From: Robiginitalea sp. SC105
Lineage (GTDB): Bacteria > Bacteroidota > Bacteroidia > Flavobacteriales > Flavobacteriaceae
Length of the DNA stretch: 64,000 nt
Direction of reading: 5' to 3'
Assembly (NCBI RefSeq): GCF_014243345.1
Contig: NZ_JACLZF010000002.1
Coordinates: 930,001-994,000, forward strand
In this document: positions 28,430 to 37,133 of the stretch, piece after piece
How the letters are laid out: each line of letters begins with the position of its first letter
How positions within the stretch are numbered: the stretch's first letter is position 1
Made by a program: the position numbers and the translations under genes
Notes under the pieces: generated by a model
The model's input: only the letters and a program-made list of their open reading frames with translations
Told to the model about the DNA's origin: nothing
The model's database searches: none

Positions 28430-29448
28430 GGAAAGAAATTCTGGCAGCTCCCGGGCAGGTGAATGCAGGAACCCCCGTGTTTTTCCTGCACTAGTTTGGC
28501 ATAGACCTCCTTATCGACTATATGCCTCCACACTTTGAAAGGACGGATGTCATCCGAGTATCCCTTTTTAAATTCCAAAAGCGAATCCTTCCTGTTGGCT
28601 ACGCCCCCTCCCAGGTTAAAATAGCGGTATCCTTCGGCGTGGGCTTTTATCCGCATCTCATCGATCAGCAATTTTACGGGATTCAATTTCAGGTGGCCTT
28701 CCTGGACCCCTGATAAATGGTACTGGACGATTTCATTTTTCTGTATAAAAAGGGCACCTGCCACCATTTCTCCGGTTTCCGGGTCCTCGGCCGAAAGCAG
28801 GGTGGAATCGAAGGATGGGCTTTCCATGAGCCTGTAAAAGTAATCCCGCTCGAAAAAATATCTGTCCATGGCCCCTACGCGACGCATGTTTTCGTAGTAA
28901 ATATCAATGAAATGGTCAATTCTCTTAGGTCGGGGTGTCTTGTTGATGGTGTAGGCCTTTCGGAGTGAATTGATGTAGGTCCTGAGCCGCCGGTGATAGG
29001 CCTTGACCTGCTTTTCCTCTGTCCTCGTTAAATCGATATTTACCACTGCTCCCGGTGATATTATTTCTCCAAACCCCTGAAGCAACAATTCCTGGTAAGG
29101 AATAAACGGGTTCAACCTTGAAAAGACACTGACCAATTTCTGATCGTTGAAATATGTATTGAGTGCCTCTTGAAAGGAATTCAGATTGGAACCCTCTTTG
29201 CAATTGATTGTCAGCGGACCCGGATATCCGTATACCGAGGTGGCGTCAGAGTAGGGGGTCCCTGAAATTTTCCGGAGGATTAGGGGAAGAAGTACCGATA
29301 GCTCCCCCTCCCGGAAGTGCAGTAGAACGGCCTTTTCGCCCTCTTTTATATCCAATTCATGGTAGTCATAGGTGTGATAAAAATCAGCACAGCTACAGGC
29401 TTCAATGAGCTTGTTCCATTTTTCTCTATGCTCGATGATTTCAATCAT
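28393..29448 (-). CDS. FemAB/FemX-like peptidyl or acyltransferase
   Basis: A 351-residue protein of the FemAB-like (BioF2/Acetyltransf_6) group, distinct from the four neighbours but of the same fold. The N-terminal half has YDYHELDIKEGEKAVLL and VYGYPGPL, typical of FemAB-like proteins in polysaccharide loci; the C-terminal half has GALFIQKNEIVQYHLSGVQ and YFNLGGGVANRKDSLLEFKKGYS, the usual signature. Family members transfer amino acids from aminoacyl-tRNA to peptidoglycan or acyl groups to sugars. Here it probably decorates the polymer made by this locus. The last three dozen bases overlap the first GNAT gene. Confidence 0.78.
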   Translation of the reverse strand: MIEIIEHREKWNKLIEACSCADFYHTYDYHELDIKEGEKAVLLHFREGELSVLLPLILRKISGTPYSDATSVYGYPGPLTINCKEGSNLNSFQEALNTYFNDQKLVSVFSRLNPFIPYQELLLQGFGEIISPGAVVNIDLTRTEEKQVKAYHRRLRTYINSLRKAYTINKTPRPKRIDHFIDIYYENMRRVGAMDRYFFERDYFYRLMESPSFDSTLLSAEDPETGEMVAGALFIQKNEIVQYHLSGVQEGHLKLNPVKLLIDEMRIKAHAEGYRYFNLGGGVANRKDSLLEFKKGYSDDIRPFKVWRHIVDKEVYAKLVQEKHGGSCIHLPGSCQNFFPCYRCETSKLGR

Positions 29449-29477
29449 TCAATCGATTCCAGTTTTTCTTCATCGTA

Positions 29478-30494
29478 CTATGAGGGTAATAACCTTCTCA
29501 GACTTAAGCCCGTATACAGGACAGTCTTGTTGTTGAACATGGGCACAAATAGTTTGTTGTGGATGGCACTGCCGTGTCCGATTCCTATCTCGGGATCTAT
29601 GGGATAGGATTTCAATTCATTCATTTTGCCCAATATGGATTTCAGTTCTTCCCTGTTGAGGAGGCGATACTTAAGGGTCCTAATTAATAGGGCAAAAACA
29701 AAGGCCTGCTGCCTTGCTTTGAGTTTTTCCACTGCTTTTTGATACTTGCCATGCGAGGGGTCCATGTTTTTGATCAGTTCATGGATCCTTTCAATGGCAT
29801 AGACCATCCCGTGGATGAATCTCAGGTTATGGGCTGCATCCCTGCTGGTCACAATGGAATCGGCCACGGTGACATACCTGTGGATATCCATTTCTGCTTT
29901 GGCAATCCTTCTGGCCTTCAGGAATAGGCTGGCGGTGAATATAACATCTTCATATAAGGTGCCTTCGATGAAACGGATCCCGTTTTCTTTCAGGAATCCA
30001 TGGTGTATAATGTATCGCCAGGCTTCATTCCGGAAACCGTATTCTGCAATGTAGGAGATCCCGTCCACAACCTGTACGTGGGGATCCTGCTTTGTGGATT
30101 TCAAGGAATCGGCCTGTTCGCCCTCCCTTATTTCGCAGGTATTGAATTCGAGGATTTCCAGTTTGTTTTGTTCTGCTACCTGAAGCAGGCCCTTTAAAAC
30201 ATCCGGGGCGAGAAAATCATCGGCGTCCAGGAAATAGACATAGTCGCCTGTCGCAGCATCCAGGCCTTTGTTCCGGGCCGCACTGGGGCCTGCATTTTTC
30301 TGGGTGAAGAACCTTATATTCTGGTGTGTTTCTGCAAATTCCCTGGCGATGGAAGCACCGGCATCCTTCGATCCGTCATCCACGACAACCACTTCGTACT
30401 CGTTGGCTGGCAGGTCCTGGGCCATAAGGCTTTTCAGGCAACGCCCAATATATTTTTCCTTGTTATATAAGGGAATTACAATACTTAATTTCAT
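29478..30494 (-). CDS. Family 2 glycosyltransferase
   Basis: A 338-residue GT-A fold enzyme. The N-terminal SIVIPLYNKEKYIGRCLKS (4-22), VVVDDGSKD and the metal-binding YFLDADDFLAP are classical for inverting GT2 enzymes. The C-terminal 120 residues form a helical tail without membrane segments. It should add a sugar to the lipid-linked repeat unit on the cytoplasmic side; donor and acceptor are not predictable. It is 9 bases after the ATP-grasp gene and 29 before the FemAB-like gene, in one run of reverse genes. Confidence 0.93.
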   Translation of the reverse strand: MKLSIVIPLYNKEKYIGRCLKSLMAQDLPANEYEVVVVDDGSKDAGASIAREFAETHQNIRFFTQKNAGPSAARNKGLDAATGDYVYFLDADDFLAPDVLKGLLQVAEQNKLEILEFNTCEIREGEQADSLKSTKQDPHVQVVDGISYIAEYGFRNEAWRYIIHHGFLKENGIRFIEGTLYEDVIFTASLFLKARRIAKAEMDIHRYVTVADSIVTSRDAAHNLRFIHGMVYAIERIHELIKNMDPSHGKYQKAVEKLKARQQAFVFALLIRTLKYRLLNREELKSILGKMNELKSYPIDPEIGIGHGSAIHNKLFVPMFNNKTVLYTGLSLRRLLPS

Positions 30495-30503
30495 GTCAGG
30501 TTA

Positions 30504-31778
30504 TTATTTGTAATCTCTTTCATCGAGGGGTTGGAGCCATTCAAGTATCATGTCTTCCCCTTCATTATCCTCAATTTTAAGCAGGTTTCCGAAAGAACCG
30601 ATAAGTTGGTTTACTTCCCCAATGGAGTCGGCTACCAGGTAGATCCTTGCGAATACTTGTTTTTCTGTCCCCAGCCAATCCTCCTCGACGCTATCGCCAA
30701 CTTCGAACCGCTGCAGTACAAAATGGACGTTTTCGTGCCCCTCAATGGCATCCAGGCCCCGGATAGAGCCAATCTCCCCGCTTTTGAGCAGGACCCAGAT
30801 CGTACAAGCCTTTTTACCCTCGAAGAGGTAATCGTTTTTTTCAGCAAAATCCTCGTCTCCCAATTCGCCAGTAAAGGCATAGTCCAGCAGCATTTTACGA
30901 TGGTCAAACCCATTGATGCGGGCCATATGGAAATCCGGCGCTTCCCCCTGCAACCTGAATCCCGGGTCGTAGGCATAGATAACGTCGTCTTCTACAAAAA
31001 ACTGAATATTCAGGACGCCGTCACGGATATTCAGACCCTTAAAGAGTTCGCATAATTTCGGATGTACGGTCCGGACAAACAAATCCGTGTATTTGGAGGG
31101 ATAAACGGCCCCGATGCATACCGGGCTGGAGTCCCCCTGCTTTTTAGTGGTGAACCTGTCCGAAAGGGCGGAAATATAGGGAACCCCCTTCCTGAACGTA
31201 TAATAGGCGGCCATGTCATCGCAATCCATGTATTTTTCAACGAGGACCACTCCTTTTTTGGAAAACTTCAGGGCCGTTTTCACGGATTCCCGGTAGTCCT
31301 GGTCGTCCCAGCAAATTTTCATTCCCACACCGCCTCCGCTGTCCACCGGTTTGATCATAAGGGGATAATCAACATCGGAAGGTTTGATAATTTCCGAATC
31401 CCTTCCGAGGTAGATTCCCGGGATATCCTGTATGTCGTATTCACTGCAGTATTTTTTAAACCCATCCTTGCTGCAGAAGGCCTCAACGGCCTTTTCGGTA
31501 ACATAGCAGGGCAGGTCCAGGCGTTGGCAGATTTCGCGGTAGGGCTTGACCAGTATGTCGGCAACCCCGACCAGCACCGCATCCACGCGAAGCTTTTTCG
31601 CCAAAGCCACAATTTCATCGACATTGAAGACATTGATGTCATAGCTTTCCGATGCGTGTTTCTTTGCCGGCGAGCCATGGCCCATATCCACAACGATCGT
31701 ATGTAAACCCATGGACAACGAAGTATTCACAAGGACCGCTGTTTCCGGATTTCCGCCAAGGATCATAATTTTTTTCAT
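30504..31778 (-). CDS. ATP-grasp ligase of the carbamoyl-phosphate synthase/PurK type
   Basis: A 424-residue protein with an N-terminal Rossmann-like domain (MKKIMILGGNPETAVLV) and an ATP-grasp domain (about 110-320). Visible parts are YPLMIKPVDSGGGVGMKI, the grasp loop with lysine, and VLVEKYMDCDD. Enzymes of this shape ligate a carboxylate to an amine with ATP, for example amino acid or peptide ligases. Placed between glycosyltransferases and next to a FemAB/GNAT block, it likely makes an amide or aminoacyl group for the polysaccharide (inference). The final 90 residues are an extra C-terminal domain of unknown role. A 78-base gap separates it from the upstream glycosyltransferase. Confidence 0.85.
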   Translation of the reverse strand: MKKIMILGGNPETAVLVNTSLSMGLHTIVVDMGHGSPAKKHASESYDINVFNVDEIVALAKKLRVDAVLVGVADILVKPYREICQRLDLPCYVTEKAVEAFCSKDGFKKYCSEYDIQDIPGIYLGRDSEIIKPSDVDYPLMIKPVDSGGGVGMKICWDDQDYRESVKTALKFSKKGVVLVEKYMDCDDMAAYYTFRKGVPYISALSDRFTTKKQGDSSPVCIGAVYPSKYTDLFVRTVHPKLCELFKGLNIRDGVLNIQFFVEDDVIYAYDPGFRLQGEAPDFHMARINGFDHRKMLLDYAFTGELGDEDFAEKNDYLFEGKKACTIWVLLKSGEIGSIRGLDAIEGHENVHFVLQRFEVGDSVEEDWLGTEKQVFARIYLVADSIGEVNQLIGSFGNLLKIEDNEGEDMILEWLQPLDERDYK

Positions 31779-31856
31779 GTAGGTTTTTTTAGTTTAAGGT
31801 AATGGACCTGTCGCAGGTATAATTTCCAAAACCTTTGGCTGTGTTATTCTTTCGGG

Positions 31857-33089
31857 TTAATCAGCCCTGAATTTAAATTCTTCATCAAAGCCCAACCTAT
31901 GAAGCAGTCCGGTAATTTCCTTTTCGTCTGTGGTAATTTTCACAATCTTTTCCCGGTCGATTCCCATCATGCTTAATTCCGTCCGGATCGCCTCGTAATT
32001 AGAAGGGTTGATGGTAGCAATTATCAATTGATCAAATTGGTCATTCCTCACAGAACTGATGGGTTGGACGTAAATCCCACCTACATTCAAATGGTGGAAA
32101 TCAAGATCTATCCATTTGATAATCTCAAAAAAGTGATTCTTATTGTTGGTAGATAATATGTGCTGTCCGAAGGACCCCGAACTATATACGATTACCTTGG
32201 AATGGGCCCCTGTATTTAAAAAGGGGTTGAAAACCAGGTTATCCTCATTATCGTAAATTAACCCACCCGAACGCACCAAAATCTGGGAGTAGAGGTAATA
32301 CCTGATTTGCTCGTTCAGGTTATCCTCATTGAGCGCCCCTTGGAGCTTTGATTTCAAAAAATGCATCAACAGGCCCAACCGGTAGTATTCGGTTTGGGGG
32401 TTCTCGATCGATTTAACAATTGAATCGTGTCTTTGCCTGTAATAATAGAGGGGTATGCGGCTTACCACGAGTTTTTTGGTAAGGGCCAGGTACGAATAGG
32501 TAATCGCCGCATCTTCTCCCATGACAATGTCATTGGGAACATCAAATAGCGTTCTAATGAGCAATTCCCGCTTAAAAAGCTTATTCCATACGTAGGTAGA
32601 GATCCCATGCTCGCAAAACCGCCCGTCGTATATAGCTTTGGGAAGGATTGAAGCCTCGATGTCCCCCTTCTCATAAACTCCCGCGGCTTTCGGTTTGATT
32701 GTTTCAATTTTGCCGTTGAATTCCCGGAAATGCCCGGTTACCACCAGGTCGGCGGCATTGGACTCCGCGAGTTTATATAAAATATCGAGGTAATAGTTAT
32801 CCACCCAATCATCGCCGTCGACGAATGAAATATACTTGCCGCTTGCCTGCCTCAGGCCTTCTTTCCGGGCACTCACCAGTCCGCCATTCTCTTTGTGGAC
32901 AACGCGGACCCGAGCGTCCCTTTTTGCGTAATCATCGCAAATCCGGGGGCAGCTATCCCGGCTGCCGTCATTGACAAGTAGTAACTCAAAGTCTTTAAAG
33001 GACTGGCTCAAAAGGCTATCGATGCATTTTGGCAAATACTTTTCAATCTGATAAATGGGGACGATCACACTTATTTTGACAGTACTCAA
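31857..33089 (-). CDS. Family 2 glycosyltransferase with long C-terminal extension
   Basis: A 410-residue GT2 enzyme: VKISVIVPIYQIEKYLPKCI at the N-terminus, LLLVNDGSRDSCPRI, and YISFVDGDDWVDNYY as the metal-binding region. Residues about 290-410 form an extra domain without obvious membrane segments, in which YVQPISSVRNDQFDQLIIATIN resembles a nucleotide-binding fold seen at the end of some capsule glycosyltransferases. It would transfer a sugar from a nucleotide donor to the growing repeat unit. A 74-base gap separates it from the SDR gene upstream. Confidence 0.9.
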   Translation of the reverse strand: MSTVKISVIVPIYQIEKYLPKCIDSLLSQSFKDFELLLVNDGSRDSCPRICDDYAKRDARVRVVHKENGGLVSARKEGLRQASGKYISFVDGDDWVDNYYLDILYKLAESNAADLVVTGHFREFNGKIETIKPKAAGVYEKGDIEASILPKAIYDGRFCEHGISTYVWNKLFKRELLIRTLFDVPNDIVMGEDAAITYSYLALTKKLVVSRIPLYYYRQRHDSIVKSIENPQTEYYRLGLLMHFLKSKLQGALNEDNLNEQIRYYLYSQILVRSGGLIYDNEDNLVFNPFLNTGAHSKVIVYSSGSFGQHILSTNNKNHFFEIIKWIDLDFHHLNVGGIYVQPISSVRNDQFDQLIIATINPSNYEAIRTELSMMGIDREKIVKITTDEKEITGLLHRLGFDEEFKFRAD

Positions 33090-33163
33090 CAGATTCAGTT
33101 TTAATAATATTTTGTTTATCCACTAATAGCCGGCAAATCAGGATGGTGGGAAGGGAAACAGCT

Positions 33164-33910
33164 TCAAATATATTCCCCGCCGGTTATTCTGATCAGCGAT
33201 CCGGTCGTCATCCGGGACTCGTCAGCAATTAAGTACATTACCGCCGGGACAGGGTCCTGGCTATTCAGCATCCGACCCATGGGGATGATGGCTCCGGCCT
33301 TCTCAGCCAATTCCTCCTCGCTCATTCCTTCGCCGGCCCTCAGCGCGAGTTCTCCCTCCGTATTTGTCCAGCCCATTACCACATAATTGGATCTGATACC
33401 GTATTTGGCATAGTGATGTGCAATATGGTTGGAAAGGGTATAAAGGGTGCTTTTGGTCAGCGCATAAGGTGCCCTGTTTACCTCGCCGTAATCCATGTGG
33501 GCCGATCCGAAAAACACGATGGACCCGGACCGGGCCTCCATCATGGATTTCAAAACGTGTTTCAACAGGAAAAACGGTGCCTTGAGGTTGATATTGAACA
33601 CCTGGTCATACGTCTCCTCATCTGTATCCAGGATGGAGGCAACCGGTGTGATCCCTGCATAGAGCACCAGGGCGTCGACCTTTTGAAAACGCTTGATCGT
33701 TTCCGCGTAAAAATTCCGGACCTCCCCGGTATTGTTCAGGTCGATCGGATGATAATAGAGGGTATCCTTCAATCCGTAGGATCGGATAATTTCGTTCCCC
33801 ACGTCGGGACTCCTGCCACAAAAGGAGACATTGTACCCTTTTTGAATACAGGAATGGAGTATCGCTTTTCCGACACCCCTGGCTCCGCCTAATATCATTA
33901 CTGTTTTCAT
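33164..33910 (-). CDS. Short-chain dehydrogenase/reductase
   Basis: A 248-residue SDR enzyme. The cofactor motif is GGARGVGKAI (8-17), a variant of GxxxGxG; the NNAG-like motif is LYAGITP; the catalytic triad region is SSIVFFGS with the YxxxK motif in YALTKSTLY. It probably reduces or epimerises a sugar or acyl substrate using NAD(P). The nearest relatives I can name by shape are 3-oxoacyl-ACP reductase-like SDRs. Its place inside the locus suggests a sugar-precursor role. A hairpin (33928-33945) lies in its leader. Confidence 0.88.
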   Translation of the reverse strand: MKTVMILGGARGVGKAILHSCIQKGYNVSFCGRSPDVGNEIIRSYGLKDTLYYHPIDLNNTGEVRNFYAETIKRFQKVDALVLYAGITPVASILDTDEETYDQVFNINLKAPFFLLKHVLKSMMEARSGSIVFFGSAHMDYGEVNRAPYALTKSTLYTLSNHIAHHYAKYGIRSNYVVMGWTNTEGELALRAGEGMSEEELAEKAGAIIPMGRMLNSQDPVPAVMYLIADESRMTTGSLIRITGGEYI

Positions 33911-33927
33911 GGTTACCCAAGATGACT

Positions 33928-33945
33928 GGTCCGAAATACCGGACC
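33928..33945 (-). promoter_or_regulatory. Small hairpin and -7-like box before the SDR gene
   Basis: GGTCCG (33928-33933) and CGGACC (33940-33945) form a 6-base-pair stem with a 6-base loop. Reverse-strand TAGCTTTG (33956-33949) matches TAnnTTTG upstream of it. Together they may mark a promoter and leader for the SDR and genes after it; no -33 element is evident. Confidence 0.3.
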
Positions 33946-34075
33946 CTTCAAAGCTACATATTTAATTCAGGAGGTAATATTTTTCGCTATATAATGAAAC
34001 TAAAATCGATCAAAGGAGCTCCGGGCATGCCTGATAGGCCTTGCTGGTATGCTGGATGGTGGGTTGAAAAGGTAA

Positions 34076-34687
34076 TCAAGCCCTGGGGCTTCCCGTAAAC
34101 CGCTGCATCGTATCTTTCTCGCTGGCGGAGATGCCTTCCTGCCGGAAGACCTTTTTAATAGTTAGTCCCAGAATCTTCAGGTCGGTTGCAAAACTTAAAT
34201 TGTCCACATACCAAACGTCCAGGGCAAATTTCTCCTCCCAACTGATGGCATTCCGACCATTGACCTGTGCCCATCCCGTAATGCCCGGCTTCACCTGATG
34301 CCGCCTGGCCTGTTCCGCGTTGTATAGTGGCAGGTACTCTACCAGCAGGGGGCGCGGGCCTACTACCGACATATCCCCTTTGATAACGTTGATCAATTGC
34401 AGCAGCTCATCCAGGGAGGCTTTGCGAACAAACCGGCCGACGTTCGTGATGCGCTGCATATCTGGCAGGAGGTTGCCTTCCGCATCCCTCCGGTCGTTCA
34501 TCGTCTTGAACTTAATGATCTTAAAGAGCTTTTCGTCCTTCCCGGGTCGGGTCTGATAGAAAAACGGCTTCCCGTCATTCGCAAAATATAGGATGATGAC
34601 AAGGGCCAGTATGAGGGGCAACAGGACCACAAATCCCAGCAGGGCGGCGATAAAATCCAATAAACGTTTGACAAACAATCGATACAT
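34076..34687 (-). CDS. Initiating phosphoglycosyl transferase (PglC/WcaJ-type)
   Basis: A 203-residue monotopic phosphoglycosyl transferase that loads the first sugar phosphate on undecaprenyl phosphate at the inner membrane. The N-terminal re-entrant hydrophobic helix (about 8-33) is followed by the FKTMND, ASLDELLQLINVIKGDMS and GPRPLL motifs and the closing GITGWAQVNGRN. The Asp-Glu dyad of the family is in SLDEL. Its short length matches PglC, which uses UDP-diNAc-bacillosamine; the PglF/PglE-like pair encoded at 49936-53014 would supply that donor. A TACTTTTG box on the reverse strand (34728-34721) lies upstream. Confidence 0.93.
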   Translation of the reverse strand: MYRLFVKRLLDFIAALLGFVVLLPLILALVIILYFANDGKPFFYQTRPGKDEKLFKIIKFKTMNDRRDAEGNLLPDMQRITNVGRFVRKASLDELLQLINVIKGDMSVVGPRPLLVEYLPLYNAEQARRHQVKPGITGWAQVNGRNAISWEEKFALDVWYVDNLSFATDLKILGLTIKKVFRQEGISASEKDTMQRFTGSPRA

Positions 34688-34720
34688 GGCTTTGGTTTAG
34701 AGTTTCCTGGAAAACCCTTT

Positions 34721-34754
34721 CAAAAGTAACCGGTTCCTGGATGATTCGGTACAA
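34721..34754 (-). promoter_or_regulatory. Possible promoter for the initiating transferase gene
   Basis: On the reverse strand TTG (34754-34752) and TACTTTTG (34728-34721) are separated by 23 bases, a little longer than the usual Bacteroidota spacing. The -7 box is 33 bases before the start codon at 34687. Confidence 0.33.
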
Positions 34755-34837
34755 TATTAGATGAACGAGGTAAAAATTCGTTTGCGATACCGGATAACGG
34801 GGCGGCATCCCCATAAATTCCGGTTAAACCCCGGAAT

Positions 34838-35962
34838 TCAAGCCTCACCAATAAGCCGGATGAGTTCCTTATTGATCAGGCGGACGTCGAACTTTTCCTC
34901 GGCAAGTTTCCGGCTGGCCAGCCCCATTGGCCCGATCCTTTCCGGATGGTCCAGAATGGATTTCATGGCCTCATAAAGCGCCTCCTGGTCTTTGGGTGGA
35001 ATCAATATGCCATTCTTGTTTGGGACAATAGTTTCCCGACACCCAGGGGTATCCGTTGTTATGATGGGCATGCCGATGGAAAGGGCCTCCAGGATTGAGC
35101 GCGGGACGCCTTCCCGGTAAAAGGTGGGAAGCACAAATACGTCGGAATCATAGAGCAATTCCGGCACGTTGCGCTGGAAGCCATGATAGACGATGATCCC
35201 CCGGTCGTGGTAGTCCTGTAAAACAGTTGCGCTAATGGAAGACATTGATCCATCAGGTTGCCCGATGATGTGGAATTCGGCCCCGGGGTAATTCTGTTTT
35301 AAGGATTCGGCAGCCTCCATAAAGATATCCACGCCTTTCTCGCGGATCAGCCTTGCCACTAAAACAAAGACAACGCGGCTTCCGTCCGATTCCCGCTTCC
35401 GGAAGGGATATCCATCGAGGTTCACACCGGAACCATTGACCAGCGCGGTTTTCCGTCCCGGGCCTATAAGACCCTTTTGAAGGAAAAGGTCGCGGTCGTC
35501 CCGGTTTTGGAAAATCACTACGCGGTTCCGACTCAACCCCCATTTATAGAGCACCTGGGTGACCTGTTGCAGCATCCGGGCCCTGGAATTGCTCTCGCCA
35601 AAGGTAAAGCCCAGGCCGGTAATCATGGAAACCACCGGGATATTAAGTGTCCGGGCGGCCATGGAGCCGTAGATCACGGGTTTGATGGTATAAGGGAACA
35701 GCATGTCGATCTCGTATTTGCGGATAATCCGCCGGATATGCCAGATGGTGCCCAGGTCCCTGAAGGGGTTTATCCCGGTTCGTGCAAGTTTCAGGGGTAG
35801 AGGAGTCGCCCCTAATTTCTGAAGGAGTTCGGCAGTCTCCGGGACCATTTCCGGGGCAGCCGCAAAGACCTGGTAACCGTTATCGATCAGGCTCCGGATA
35901 AAATCGCCCCTGAAGTTGAGCAGGGAGCGGGCTGCAGAGGCTAGGATGAGGATTTTAGGCAT
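34838..35962 (-). CDS. Family 4 glycosyltransferase
   Basis: A 374-residue GT4 enzyme (GT-B fold). The N-terminal ILILASAARSLLNFRGDFIRSL fits the acceptor domain of PglA/WbpT-like enzymes; LPTFYREGVPRSILEALSIGMP is the nucleotide-sugar binding motif with the conserved glutamates near 280-300. It likely adds the second sugar of the repeat unit, as PglA does after PglC. It overlaps the next upstream gene by 8 bases and lies at the edge where base composition changes. Confidence 0.92.
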   Translation of the reverse strand: MPKILILASAARSLLNFRGDFIRSLIDNGYQVFAAAPEMVPETAELLQKLGATPLPLKLARTGINPFRDLGTIWHIRRIIRKYEIDMLFPYTIKPVIYGSMAARTLNIPVVSMITGLGFTFGESNSRARMLQQVTQVLYKWGLSRNRVVIFQNRDDRDLFLQKGLIGPGRKTALVNGSGVNLDGYPFRKRESDGSRVVFVLVARLIREKGVDIFMEAAESLKQNYPGAEFHIIGQPDGSMSSISATVLQDYHDRGIIVYHGFQRNVPELLYDSDVFVLPTFYREGVPRSILEALSIGMPIITTDTPGCRETIVPNKNGILIPPKDQEALYEAMKSILDHPERIGPMGLASRKLAEEKFDVRLINKELIRLIGEA

Positions 35963-37043
35963 TGTTCCTGTAAAGTTTTATATAATTTCTAGCCATATCC
36001 GAGACATTGTAATTTTCAGCCCGTTTCAGGCATTCTGCAGCAACTTCGTTGTAATAAATGGTGTCAGATCTAAGTTTTCTGAGTTCTGAAGCCAATTCGT
36101 TAAAATTGCCATCTTGAAAAAGGATTCCATATCCTTTCACAACTTCGGTGAGTCCTGGAACGTCCGAAGCCAGAAAAGGCTTGCCTGATGCCAGACCTTC
36201 GACACTAGATAATGAGAGTCCTTCATAATGTGAAGAAAGGACCACCGCATCTGCAGCCTTTAGAAGTCCGGGTACATCTTTTCGAATACCGAGAAAATGA
36301 ATTCGATCTGCCAGCCCCAATTTAGTTGCAAGATTTTCTTGTTCTTTCCTAGTTGGGCCATCACCCACAAAAACCACCTCAAAAGATTTATCCAGCTCAG
36401 CCATGGCTCGAATTAAAGTCGCCTGGTCTTTTTGAGTTGTAAAGCTAGCTACTTGAATTAATAGAAAGGAACTATCCGATACACCAAGTTTAGATCGGTC
36501 TGCGGGCAAAGCCTCATGAATATCCCTTAGGCGGATTCCGTTTAGAATGGTTTCTATGTTCTCGAACCCGTTTCCAAGATGTTCAACTAGTGCCGCATGT
36601 GATGATTCTGAGATAGTTATAATCCGATCGTAGGATTTGTAAATTAATCGGTCAAGAAATTTGAAAATCAGGTTATTCCGTCGACGATTGCTGACGTTGT
36701 GCTCAGTGAATATGAATTTTTTTGTTTTACCTCCAAATTGTTTGGCGATCGATGCAAAGTAAAGGCTTGGAAAGAGATGGACGTGTATCACATTGTAGTT
36801 CCTGAATAATTTGGATAGACTGAGGATATGCCTGGGGTTGTACAGACTCCATTTTTTCTTTGGCTCAATGATATTGATTTCCGGTATTTTCTCAATTTTA
36901 TCTAGGAAAGGAGATTTAGCACTGTGCAAAATGACTATGTCTACGGATAACCCCTGTTGGTGCATTTCCATTACCATATCTACCAACAACTTTTCTGCGC
37001 CTCCGGCAGTTAGCGTATTTATGACTTGTAGGACTTTGGGCAT
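35955..37043 (-). CDS. Family 4 glycosyltransferase
   Basis: A 362-residue GT4 enzyme. The acceptor-side signature is NTLTAGGAEKLLVDMV (9-24) and the donor-side signature is LSSHYEGLSLSSVEGLASGKP, with the usual Glu pair. The DNA is visibly AT-richer than the next gene at 34838-35962. It overlaps that gene by 8 bases, which argues for a shared operon despite the compositional difference. Sugar specificity unknown. Confidence 0.93.
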   Translation of the reverse strand: MPKVLQVINTLTAGGAEKLLVDMVMEMHQQGLSVDIVILHSAKSPFLDKIEKIPEINIIEPKKKWSLYNPRHILSLSKLFRNYNVIHVHLFPSLYFASIAKQFGGKTKKFIFTEHNVSNRRRNNLIFKFLDRLIYKSYDRIITISESSHAALVEHLGNGFENIETILNGIRLRDIHEALPADRSKLGVSDSSFLLIQVASFTTQKDQATLIRAMAELDKSFEVVFVGDGPTRKEQENLATKLGLADRIHFLGIRKDVPGLLKAADAVVLSSHYEGLSLSSVEGLASGKPFLASDVPGLTEVVKGYGILFQDGNFNELASELRKLRSDTIYYNEVAAECLKRAENYNVSDMARNYIKLYRNNA

Positions 37044-37133
37044 TAAATATTTTTATTTCAAAAAGGAGGTGTCAACCAAAATTATTCAACGTGAGAACTT
37101 AGAAAGTTGAGAAATAACAAATTCAGTTGGTTA

